Shown in pieces: positions 17,481-25,245 of a stretch of 48,140 bases of DNA. This DNA comes from Janthinobacterium psychrotolerans (GTDB taxonomy: Bacteria; Pseudomonadota; Gammaproteobacteria; Burkholderiales; Burkholderiaceae_D): NCBI RefSeq assembly GCF_001677885.1, contig NZ_LOCQ01000033.1:1-48140 (forward strand). Reading direction: 5' to 3'. Position 1 is the first letter of the stretch. Every line of letters begins with the position of its first letter. The translations under genes were made by a program, and so were the position numbers. The notes below the pieces were generated by a model that worked only from the letters and a program-made list of their open reading frames with translations, made no database searches and had not been told where the DNA came from.

Positions 17481-18002
17481 ATGTTAATCAATGCATTGAT
17501 CGTGCTGGCCACCGTGGTGTTCATGGAGCTGTTCTCGGTGGTCGCGCACAAATATGTGATGCACGGTTTCGGCTGGGGCTGGCACCGCTCCCACCATGAA
17601 CCACGCAGCGGCTGGTTCGAAAAAAACGATTTATATGCGGTCGTCTTTGCCGGCATCGCCATCGTGCTGATCTGGCTGGGCACCGAAGGGCGCCATCCGC
17701 TCGAATGGATAGGCGCCGGCATGACCGCCTACGGCATGCTGTATTTCATTGCCCATGACGGCCTGGTGCACCAGCGCTGGCCGTTTCAATATGTGCCCAG
17801 ACGCGGCTACCTCAAGCGCCTGTACCAGGCGCACCGCATGCACCACGCCGTGCATGGCAAGGACGGCGCCGTCTCCTTTGGCTTTCTGTATGCGCCACCG
17901 GTCACGCAGCTCAAACGGCAGCTGCAGGCCCTGCATGGCGGTCCGCTGCGCGAGTCGGCCGCTGCCACAGCGCCGCAGGACGCGCAGACCCCGGCTTCCT
18001 GA
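17481..18002 (+). CDS. crtZ: Beta-carotene 3-hydroxylase CrtZ
   Basis: A 173-residue integral-membrane di-iron hydroxylase that converts beta-carotene to zeaxanthin through cryptoxanthin. All four His boxes are present: HKYVMH (23-28), HRSHH (35-39), HDGLVH (92-97) and HRMHH (118-122). The last 28 or so residues are a non-conserved, Ala/Pro-rich tail, and they are encoded where the gene overlaps the 3' end of crtB on the other strand by 92 bases. No good ribosome-binding site precedes the ATG. Its opposite orientation to crtEXYIB is the arrangement known from Pantoea. Confidence 0.93.
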   Translation: MLINALIVLATVVFMELFSVVAHKYVMHGFGWGWHRSHHEPRSGWFEKNDLYAVVFAGIAIVLIWLGTEGRHPLEWIGAGMTAYGMLYFIAHDGLVHQRWPFQYVPRRGYLKRLYQAHRMHHAVHGKDGAVSFGFLYAPPVTQLKRQLQALHGGPLRESAAATAPQDAQTPAS

Positions 18003-18879
18003 AGCGCGACGCCAGCGCGTCGGCGCCGCCGCGCAGCAGCAGCCATAATTTGGTGGTGCGCGAGGTGCCCACCCGTTCATCCCAGGCGCTCGCGCCACGC
18101 GCCTTGACCTCGATGCCGATCTGGCGATACACGCGGTGCGCGGTGGCGATCGCCCATGCCGAACGCAGGGGCAGCGCGGCCAGGCCTTGCGTGGCCGACG
18201 CGTAATACGGTTCGGCCTCATCGACCAGGCGCGCCGCCACCGTGGCCAGCGCGGCGCGTTGCTTGGGCAACGCCAGCTCGGCCTGGGCAATACCGGCCTC
18301 GCGCAGCCATTGCGCGGGCAGGTAGCAGCGCTCGATGTGCGCGTCGTCGACGATGTCGCGCGCGATATTGGTCAGCTGGAAAGCGATGCCCAGGTCGCAG
18401 GCGCGGTCCAGCACCGCAGGGCCGCTCGCGCCCATGATGGTGGCCATCATCAGGCCCACCACGCCGGCCACGTGATAGCAGTAGCGCAAGGTGTCGTCCA
18501 GCGTTTCATAGCGCGCTTCCTGCACGTCCATCGCAAAGCCGGCCAGATGGTCGAACGCGTATTGCGGCGCGATCTTGCAGCGCAGCGCCACTTCCTGGAA
18601 GGCGGCAAACGCCGGCTCGGCCATGGCCTCGCCCGCATAGGCGCGGCGGGTTTGCGCTTCGAGCCGCGCCAGCGCTTCGGCGGCGGCGAGCGCATCGAGC
18701 GGGACGGCGGCAAAGCCCAGTTCCTGGCCATCGACGACGTCGTCGCAATGGCGGCACCAGGCGTACAGCATCAGCACGCTGCGCCGCACCTCGGGCGCAA
18801 ACAGGCGCGCGGCGGCGGCAAAGCTTTTCGAGCCCACCGCAATCGTCACGGTGGCGTGTTCCAGCAGCGCCTCGCTCAT
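17911..18879 (-). CDS. crtB: 15-cis-phytoene synthase CrtB
   Basis: A 322-residue enzyme that condenses two geranylgeranyl diphosphates to phytoene. The two Mg-diphosphate motifs are DDVVD (46-50) and NIARDIVDDA (171-180), with the conserved RCYLPAQWL just after. The C-terminal 25-30 residues are low-complexity (RPAALWQRPTRAADRH) and lie in the stretch antisense to the crtZ 3' end, so they are probably not structural. Its start codon overlaps the crtI stop (ATGA, 18876-18879), indicating translational coupling. It is the last gene of the crtEXYIB operon. Confidence 0.93.
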   Translation of the reverse strand: MSEALLEHATVTIAVGSKSFAAAARLFAPEVRRSVLMLYAWCRHCDDVVDGQELGFAAVPLDALAAAEALARLEAQTRRAYAGEAMAEPAFAAFQEVALRCKIAPQYAFDHLAGFAMDVQEARYETLDDTLRYCYHVAGVVGLMMATIMGASGPAVLDRACDLGIAFQLTNIARDIVDDAHIERCYLPAQWLREAGIAQAELALPKQRAALATVAARLVDEAEPYYASATQGLAALPLRSAWAIATAHRVYRQIGIEVKARGASAWDERVGTSRTTKLWLLLRGGADALASRFRKPGSARPAALWQRPTRAADRHAGPAAAV

Positions 18880-20366
18880 TGTGCGGCGTCCTCGAGCATC
18901 AGGCCGGCCGTGGCCTTGGCCGAACCGATCACGCCCGGCACGCCGGCGCCGGGATGGGTGCCGGCGCCGACCAGGTACAGGTTCGATACATCGCGGTCGC
19001 GGTTGTGCGGGCGGAACCAGGCGCTTTGCGTGAGGATCGGTTCGAGCGAAAAGGCCGAACCCACATGGGCGTTGAGTTCATCGCGGAAGTCATGCGGCGT
19101 GAAGATGCGGCTGGTGACGAGCTGGCTGCGCAGGCCCGGCATGTAGCGCTCTTCCAGATAGTCGAAAATGCGGTCGCGGTAGCGCGGCCCTTCCACGTCC
19201 CAGTCGATATCGGCGTTGCCCAGGTGCGGCACGGGCGCCAGCACGTAGTGGCTGCCGCAGCCCGGCGGCGCCAGCGACGGATCGGTCACGCAGGGCGCGT
19301 GCAGGTACAGCGAAAAATCGTCGGCCAGCTGCTGGCCCTTGAAGATATCCTTGATCAGGCCTTCGTAGCGCGGGCCGAAGCACACCGTGTGGTGGCGCAG
19401 CTGCTCATGGTGATGGTCGAGGCCGAAATACAGCACGAACAGCGAATTGGAAAAGCGTTTCTTGCTCAAGGAGGCCGCTTCGGACACGCCGCGCGGATGG
19501 TGGCCCAGCAGCGAGCCGTAGGTGTGCACCACATCGGCGTTCGAGGCCACCATCTGCGCCGGAAACACGCGCCCGTCTTCCAGGCGTACGCCGGTGGCGC
19601 AGTTGCCGCTGGTGTCGATGCGCGCCACCGAGGCGTTCAGTTCGATGCGCCCGCCCAGGTCTTCGAACAGGCGCACCAGCGCCAGGATCAGTGCGCCGGT
19701 GCCGCCGCGCGGAAACCACACGCCCCAGCGCCGTTCCAGCGCGTGGATCAGCGTGTAGATCGAGGAGGTGGCGAACGGGTTGCCGCCCACCAGCAGCGAA
19801 TGGAAGGAGAACGCCTGGCGCAGATGGTCGTCTTCGATAAAGCGCGAGACCATGCTGTAGACGCTGCGCCAGGCCTGCAGGCGCGCCAGTTGCGGGCCGG
19901 CCGCGATCATGTCGCGAAACGACAGGAAGGGCACGGCGCCCAGCTTCAGGTAGCCTTCCTCGAACACGGCTTTCGAATACGCGAGGAATTGCTGGTAGCC
20001 GGCCACGTCTTTCGGGTTGCGCGCGTGGATCTGGCGGTCCAGCGATTCCTGGTCGTTGACGTAATCAAAATGGTGGCCGTCTTCCCAGCACAGGCGGTAG
20101 AACGGCGCCACCGGCAGCATCTCGATATAGTCCGACATCTTCTTGCCGGCGACCGTGAACAATTCCTCGATCGCGGTCGGATCGGTGATCACGGTGGGGC
20201 CGGCGTCGAACACGAAACCCTGGTCTTCATACACATAGGCGCGCCCGCCCGGCTTGTCGCGTTTTTCCAGCAAGGTCGTTTGCATGCCGGCCGCCTGCAG
20301 CCGGATGGCCAGCGCCAGGCCGCCAAAGCCGGCGCCGACAACCACCGCTTGTTTTGCATTGTTCAT
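18876..20366 (-). CDS. crtI: Phytoene desaturase CrtI (lycopene-forming)
   Basis: A 496-residue FAD-dependent membrane-associated desaturase that turns phytoene into lycopene in four steps. The dinucleotide fold VVVGAGFGGLALA is at about 8-20 and the early RDKPGGRAY and FDAGPTVIT follow. The C-terminal FAD signature is LVGAGTHPGAGVPGVIGSAK near 465. Length and motif order agree with bacterial CrtI rather than CrtN/CrtP. Start overlaps the crtY stop by four bases and its stop overlaps the crtB start by four bases. Confidence 0.94.
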   Translation of the reverse strand: MNNAKQAVVVGAGFGGLALAIRLQAAGMQTTLLEKRDKPGGRAYVYEDQGFVFDAGPTVITDPTAIEELFTVAGKKMSDYIEMLPVAPFYRLCWEDGHHFDYVNDQESLDRQIHARNPKDVAGYQQFLAYSKAVFEEGYLKLGAVPFLSFRDMIAAGPQLARLQAWRSVYSMVSRFIEDDHLRQAFSFHSLLVGGNPFATSSIYTLIHALERRWGVWFPRGGTGALILALVRLFEDLGGRIELNASVARIDTSGNCATGVRLEDGRVFPAQMVASNADVVHTYGSLLGHHPRGVSEAASLSKKRFSNSLFVLYFGLDHHHEQLRHHTVCFGPRYEGLIKDIFKGQQLADDFSLYLHAPCVTDPSLAPPGCGSHYVLAPVPHLGNADIDWDVEGPRYRDRIFDYLEERYMPGLRSQLVTSRIFTPHDFRDELNAHVGSAFSLEPILTQSAWFRPHNRDRDVSNLYLVGAGTHPGAGVPGVIGSAKATAGLMLEDAAQ

Positions 20367-21550
20367 TCAGGTTTCCTGATCTGGTGAGGGTGGAATTTGA
20401 GTGCGGCGGACATGGCTTGGCCGACCGGCACGGGCGGCTTGCCCGAGACCAGCCGCAGCTGGTCGGCCAGGGTCAGCCTGCCCGCATAAAAACGTGAAAT
20501 CAGCGGCGCCGGCAGATGATAGAAGCGGCGCATCACCTGCCAGCGGTGATCCGCTTCGCCGGCCAGAAACAGCATGCGGTTGAGCAGGCGGAAAAATCGC
20601 TGGCCGCGCCAGGCGTGCAGGGCGCAGGCGCGGATCACGCCAAACAACGGCTCCGCGTCGAAGGTATCGAGCGCCGCGATGCGCTCGGCCAGGCGCGCCG
20701 CATGCGGCAGCGAGTAGCCGGTGGTCGGGTGGAACAGGCCGGCGCGCAGCCCGGCGCAGGGCTGGCCCTGCAGGTCGTCCCAGAAGCCGTCGATGTCGCC
20801 GGCCAGCACGATCGGCAAGGAGCCATGTTCTTCGCGCAGCAGCTCGGCGATGCGCCAGCCGCGCGCGGCGGCATAGGCGGCGATATTGGCGCGCAGGCGC
20901 TCCGGTTCCCAGGCGCTGGTGTCGACATAATGCGTGTCTTCGATCAGCACGCGGTCCGGTGCGAACGGCAGCACGTAGACAAAGCGGTAGCCGCCTTGCT
21001 GCGCCACGCTGGCGTCCATGATGATGGGCGCTTCCAGGCCATGCGGCGCGGCCAGGCGCACTTCCTGGCCCAGGAACGTCTGGTAGCCAAGCGCCAGGCG
21101 GCGGCTGGCTCGCATGCCGCGCCCGTCGATCACGGCGCGCGCCTGCAGCACCTCGCCATCGGCCAGGTGCACCGAGGTGGGCGTCAGGCTGGCGATCGCC
21201 GTGCCCAGGCGCAGGCAGTCGCCCAGCGCCGCTTCGATCACGCGCGCGAAGTCGCCGGACGCAATGCTGGCGTAGCCGCCGGCCAGGGTGCGCGCATGGC
21301 CGGGAAACAGCACCTCGTAGCCGGGCCAGCGGTGCGACAGCAAGGGCGACAGCCATTCGAGCTGGGCCTGGGTGACGTCGCTGTCGTGAAAGGACCAGGT
21401 ATGGTTGCCGCCCAGTTGCCCATCGCGCTCGATCAGCAGGATGCGCAGGCCGGGGCGCTGGGTGCGCAGGCGCCAGGCGATCAGGCCATTGGCCAGGCCG
21501 CCGCCGACCAGGATCACGTCGTAAGGGACTGCCGGTGCGGACTTATGCAA
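20363..21550 (-). CDS. crtY: Lycopene beta-cyclase CrtY (TTG start)
   Basis: A 395-residue CrtY-type lycopene cyclase making beta-carotene. The nucleotide-binding N-terminus is YDVILVGGGLANGLIAWRL (about 10-28); later hallmarks are LGGNHTWSFHD, FVYVLPFAPDRVLIEDTHYV and GLFHPTTGYSLPHA. No ATG or well-placed GTG precedes the conserved N-terminus, and the longer in-frame stretch is just crtX antiphase sequence. The start is therefore taken as TTG at 21550, with GGGAG seven bases upstream; it overlaps the last codons of crtX by 8 bases. The rare start may keep CrtY low relative to CrtI. Confidence 0.9.
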   Translation of the reverse strand: MHKSAPAVPYDVILVGGGLANGLIAWRLRTQRPGLRILLIERDGQLGGNHTWSFHDSDVTQAQLEWLSPLLSHRWPGYEVLFPGHARTLAGGYASIASGDFARVIEAALGDCLRLGTAIASLTPTSVHLADGEVLQARAVIDGRGMRASRRLALGYQTFLGQEVRLAAPHGLEAPIIMDASVAQQGGYRFVYVLPFAPDRVLIEDTHYVDTSAWEPERLRANIAAYAAARGWRIAELLREEHGSLPIVLAGDIDGFWDDLQGQPCAGLRAGLFHPTTGYSLPHAARLAERIAALDTFDAEPLFGVIRACALHAWRGQRFFRLLNRMLFLAGEADHRWQVMRRFYHLPAPLISRFYAGRLTLADQLRLVSGKPPVPVGQAMSAALKFHPHQIRKPE

Positions 21551-22850
21551 GTGCCGCTCCCGCGTCGTGGCCGGATGTCTGCAGCGCCGCTTCGACCAGG
21601 TCCGCCGCGCGCGCCGTGCCGCCGGCCGTGCGCACGGCGTTGGCCAGTGCGGTGCAGCGCCGGGCGAATGCCGGTTCGTCGAGCAGGCGGCGCAGCTGCG
21701 CGGCGATGCGTGCCGGGCTGGCCCAGCGCGCCGAGGCGCGCAAGCCGATGCCGGCATGCGCGATGCGCGCCGCAACGCCGGGCTGGTCAAATGCGATCGG
21801 CACGGCCAGCACCGGCGTGCCGGCGGCGATCGCGTCCATCACCGTGTTCAGCCCGGCATGCGAGACCACGGCGTCGGCGCGCGCCAGCACGGCTTGCTGG
21901 TCGGCAAAGGCGCAGACCCAGGTGGCGCCTGCCTGTTTCAGTTGTTCGCACTGGAGCGCATCGAGGCCGCCGCAGTGGGCCACCAGCAATTGCGCACCTG
22001 CCAGACGGCACCCTTTTGCAATGCGCAGCAGCAGCGCGTGGCGGTGGCCTTGCAGGGTGCCGAGCGAGGCGAAGATAAACGGGCGATCGGCGCCCACCTC
22101 GGCCAGGTCGGGCGCACCGCTGGTGTCGATCGTGCGGCTGCCGCCCGGCGCGCCGCGCAGCGGCCCGACATGGTGCAAGTGGGCAGGCGCTTGCAAGCGT
22201 GGAAAATCGAAACCGGCCACGGTCTGGCTCAGTTGCAGCCATGGCGACAGCCAGTCGTGCATGCCGTCGCGTACTGGCAATCCCAGCGCTTGCGCGTTGG
22301 CCGCGATGCTGCGCCGGTGCGGCGCCATCAGCCAGTCGTAGACGTCGCTGCTGCCCTGGCACATGCGCACGGCGCGCTCGTCGCGGCCGGCCGCAAACGG
22401 CATCACGGGCAGCGGCACGCCCGCTTCGCGGTTGATCGGCAGCGCGCAGGCCACGGAAATGAAGGGCAGCGACAGCGCTTGCGCCACCATGCCGGCGGCC
22501 GCTTCCATCTGGTCGCCCAGTATCACGTCGATGCCCAGGCTTTTTACGGCTTGCGGCAGCTCGCGGCAGAACATGCCGGTGGTGTCGGCCATGTCGCCGA
22601 TCACGCGGCGCAGGCCCCATGGGCTGCCAGGATTGGCGGCGCGGCGCAGCGCGGCGGCCAGGGTGCCGGCCGGGTGGCTGGACCGCCCCAGCGCATGAAA
22701 GCCGATGCGGGCGTCGCCGAGCCACCTGGCCGCTTCGGCGCGGTGCAAAAACGTGACCTGGTGGCCGCGTTCGATCAGCGCCACCGACAATGCCTCCATC
22801 GCGCTGAAGTGGCTGGGAAAGGCCGGCGCCACCACGCCGAAATGGCGCAT
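21543..22850 (-). CDS. crtX: Zeaxanthin glucosyltransferase CrtX
   Basis: A 435-residue GT1-family glycosyltransferase that adds glucose from UDP-glucose to zeaxanthin hydroxyls. N-terminal acceptor domain begins MRHFGVVAPAFPSHFSAMEA. The C-terminal donor domain has IFASLGTLQGHRH and the UDP-sugar signature SHAGLNTVMDAIAAGTPVL. The ATG at 22850 matches the usual CrtX N-terminus and lies 10 bases after the crtE stop; ATG at 22871 would overlap crtE and add seven residues. Its presence predicts that the end product is zeaxanthin mono- or diglucoside, more polar than free zeaxanthin. Confidence 0.92.
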   Translation of the reverse strand: MRHFGVVAPAFPSHFSAMEALSVALIERGHQVTFLHRAEAARWLGDARIGFHALGRSSHPAGTLAAALRRAANPGSPWGLRRVIGDMADTTGMFCRELPQAVKSLGIDVILGDQMEAAAGMVAQALSLPFISVACALPINREAGVPLPVMPFAAGRDERAVRMCQGSSDVYDWLMAPHRRSIAANAQALGLPVRDGMHDWLSPWLQLSQTVAGFDFPRLQAPAHLHHVGPLRGAPGGSRTIDTSGAPDLAEVGADRPFIFASLGTLQGHRHALLLRIAKGCRLAGAQLLVAHCGGLDALQCEQLKQAGATWVCAFADQQAVLARADAVVSHAGLNTVMDAIAAGTPVLAVPIAFDQPGVAARIAHAGIGLRASARWASPARIAAQLRRLLDEPAFARRCTALANAVRTAGGTARAADLVEAALQTSGHDAGAALA

Positions 22851-22860
22851 GCGCACCGTT

Positions 22861-23841
22861 TCAGCCGCCATGTGCGGCGGCCAGCATGGGCGTCGCGGGG
22901 CTGGAGGCGGGCGCCGGCGCGGCAAAAAAACTGCCCAAAAAGCTGCGCGTGCCCTGCCGTGTGCCGACCGCGTCGGACAGGTGGCGGTCCGCTTCCTGCA
23001 GGTGGTGCGACAGGAGGCGCTGCGCCTCGTCCACGCCCAGGGTGGCCAGCAAGGTGGCCTTGCCCGCATCGAGGCCGACGTCCTTGCCGGTGATGGCGCT
23101 GTCGTTGCCAGGCAGGTCTTTCAGGTCGTCGCGGATCTGGAATGCCTGGCCGGCGGCCAGCGCAAAGGCGCGCAGCGACTGCGTCACGCGCGCGTCGCTT
23201 TGCGCGATGATGGTGGCCATGTCGACCGTGGCGCCCAGCAGTACGCCGGTTTTCAGCTGGTTGGTCATGGCGATATCGGCGGGCGAGCGCGCGGCGCCGC
23301 CGTGCAGGTCCTGGAATTGTCCCTTGGCCAGACCTTGCGCGCCGACCGCTTCGGCCAGCGCCGTCACCAGGCTGGTGCGTACCAGCGGTTCGAGGTCGGT
23401 GGCCGAGGCGATGATGCGAAACGCGCGGCTGAGCAGGGCGATCGAGGCGAGGATGGCGACATCCTCGCCATATGCGACATGGATCGCCGGTGCGCCCCGG
23501 CGCAGCCTGGCGTCATCCATGCAAGGCATGTCGTCGAGCACCAGCGAAGAGGCATGCACCAGCTCCACCGCGCAGGCCACGTCGATCAGCGCCGGCGAGG
23601 CACAGCCGAGGTCGCGCGCGATGGTCATCAGCAGCAGGGGACGCAGGCGCTTGCCAGCACCGAGCGCAGCCGCACGCATGGACAGGGTCAGCAGGTCGCC
23701 GCCGTCGGCGCCATTGCCACCATCGGCGAGCAACTGCCGCATCCGCTCTTCGAAGCGGCGCTTCATGGCCTCGTGGTCCTCCGCCGCTACCGCGTGGAGC
23801 TCGTTGATGGCGACACCGAAGCGTCGTCTTTCTGTGGTCAT
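22861..23841 (-). CDS. crtE: Geranylgeranyl diphosphate synthase CrtE
   Basis: A 326-residue E-type prenyltransferase that supplies C20 diphosphate to CrtB. The first Asp-rich motif is DDMPCMDD (103-110), with GAGKRLRPLLL before it. The second is DDLKD (about 237-241), followed by GKDVGLDAGKATL. The C-terminus has an unusual 25-residue Ala/Pro tail (FFAAPAPASSPATPMLAA). GGGAGA stands ahead of the ATG at 23841. It is the first gene of the five-gene crt operon; no idi gene is interposed, unlike some Pantoea clusters. Confidence 0.93.
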   Translation of the reverse strand: MTTERRRFGVAINELHAVAAEDHEAMKRRFEERMRQLLADGGNGADGGDLLTLSMRAAALGAGKRLRPLLLMTIARDLGCASPALIDVACAVELVHASSLVLDDMPCMDDARLRRGAPAIHVAYGEDVAILASIALLSRAFRIIASATDLEPLVRTSLVTALAEAVGAQGLAKGQFQDLHGGAARSPADIAMTNQLKTGVLLGATVDMATIIAQSDARVTQSLRAFALAAGQAFQIRDDLKDLPGNDSAITGKDVGLDAGKATLLATLGVDEAQRLLSHHLQEADRHLSDAVGTRQGTRSFLGSFFAAPAPASSPATPMLAAAHGG

Positions 23842-23933
23842 GCACTGGTCTCCCGTTAGCGTGGCTGGAACAAGCCGGACTGTCCTTCCAGGAGTGTATC
23901 GGAGTTCTGGAAAACATGATGGTTCTCGCTCGA

Positions 23934-23966
23934 ATCAGGGTGTGCTGGCTAACAAAAAACCCTGAT
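23934..23966. promoter_or_regulatory. Inverted repeat upstream of crtE
   Basis: Perfect 8-base arms ATCAGGGT (23934-23941) and ACCCTGAT (23959-23966) with a 17-base A-rich spacer lie about 95 bases upstream of the crtE start, in the 183-base gap after the CLC gene. It could be a regulator site for the crt operon or part of a terminator for the upstream operon, although the T tract falls in the loop. Function is inferred from position only. Confidence 0.35.
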
Positions 23967-24024
23967 GCGGCACGGACATGAAAGCAAATCATAGCCGCGC
24001 AAGCGCCGCCTGCCTTGTGCCATG

Positions 24025-25245
24025 TCACCGAGTCGCCGCGCTGGCGGTGGTTTGCGCCCGGTAAATTCCGGTTTTTCCAGAACACAAATACGCGATCACG
24101 CAGGCCAGCGCCGCATAGGCGCCGATTTCTGGTCCGAACAATTCCATTGCCATCACGGTCGAGGCCAGTGGCGTATTGGCCGCGCCGGCAAACACCGCGA
24201 CAAAGCCGACCGCCGCCAGCAAGCCCACCGGCTGGTGCAGCAGCGGCGCCAGCGCATTGCCCAACGTGGCGCCGATAAAGAACAGCGGCGTCACTTCGCC
24301 GCCCTTGAAGCCGCTGCCCAGCGAGACGATGGTAAACGCCATCTTGGCCAGGAAATCATGCGCGGGCAAGGGCAGATGCAAGGCATCGACGATGGTGGGA
24401 ATGCCCAGGCCGATATATTTGTCGCTGCCCAGCAGCCAGACCGCCAGCGCGACTACCACGCCGCCGACGAATGGGCGCAGCGGTGCGTAGGCGATGGTGC
24501 GCTTTATGGCCAGCGCCAGCGCATGGGTGGCGCCGGCAAACAGCCGGGCGGCCAGACCGAACAGCACGCCGGCGATCGCCATCGCGCCCAGGCTCCAGGC
24601 GGTCATGGCAGAAATAACAGGCAAGGCGGCGATGGCGTAATGGGTGTGATGCACGTGCAACAGCATGGCCCACAGCAGCACCACCTGGTCGGCCAGCAGG
24701 GCGGCCACCAGGCAGGGCAAGAGGCCGGCGTGGCGCGAACGGCCCACCGCCAGCACTTCCAGGCCGAACACGGCGCCGGCCAGCGGCGTGCCGAACACCG
24801 CCGCAAAGCCGGCGCTGATGCCGGCCATCAGCACCATGCGCCGGTCCGCCGCATCGAGGTGGAAGCACCGCGTCAACTGATCGGCCAGCGCGCCGCCCAT
24901 CTGCACGGCCGTGCCTTCGCGCCCGACCGAGGCGCCGAACAGGTGCGACACCACCGTGGCGCCCAGCACCAGCGGCGCCATGCGCAGCGGTATCGGTTGG
25001 TCGGGGGTGTTGATTTCCGTGATCACCAGGTTGACGCCGCCTTCGACCTTGCTGCCGTAGCGCAGATAGAGCCAGCCCGTGGCAAAGCCGGCAACTGGCA
25101 GCAGCCAGATCAGCCAGGCATGCGCCTGGCGGGTGCCGGTGGCCCAGTCCAGTGCGAACAGAAACCAGGCCGAGGCCGTGCCGGCCAATACGGCGACCAG
25201 GGTGGCCAGCAGCAGCCATCTGGCCTGCAGGCGCAGCTTAGCCAC
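24025..25245 (-). CDS. CLC-family chloride channel / Cl-/H+ antiporter
   Basis: A 406-residue membrane protein of the CLC family with about ten hydrophobic segments. The selectivity-filter motifs are present: GREGTAVQMGGALAD, whose Glu corresponds to the external gating glutamate, and GGEVTPLFFIGATLGN. A third motif GAANTPLASTVMAMELFG is the usual C-terminal filter region. There are no cytoplasmic CBS domains. It starts with GTG at 25245, overlapping the decarboxylase stop codon by 8 bases, so expression is probably coupled to that gene. Whether it is a channel or a 2Cl-/H+ exchanger like E. coli ClcA cannot be decided from the motifs alone. Confidence 0.88.
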   Translation of the reverse strand: MAKLRLQARWLLLATLVAVLAGTASAWFLFALDWATGTRQAHAWLIWLLPVAGFATGWLYLRYGSKVEGGVNLVITEINTPDQPIPLRMAPLVLGATVVSHLFGASVGREGTAVQMGGALADQLTRCFHLDAADRRMVLMAGISAGFAAVFGTPLAGAVFGLEVLAVGRSRHAGLLPCLVAALLADQVVLLWAMLLHVHHTHYAIAALPVISAMTAWSLGAMAIAGVLFGLAARLFAGATHALALAIKRTIAYAPLRPFVGGVVVALAVWLLGSDKYIGLGIPTIVDALHLPLPAHDFLAKMAFTIVSLGSGFKGGEVTPLFFIGATLGNALAPLLHQPVGLLAAVGFVAVFAGAANTPLASTVMAMELFGPEIGAYAALACVIAYLCSGKTGIYRAQTTASAATR

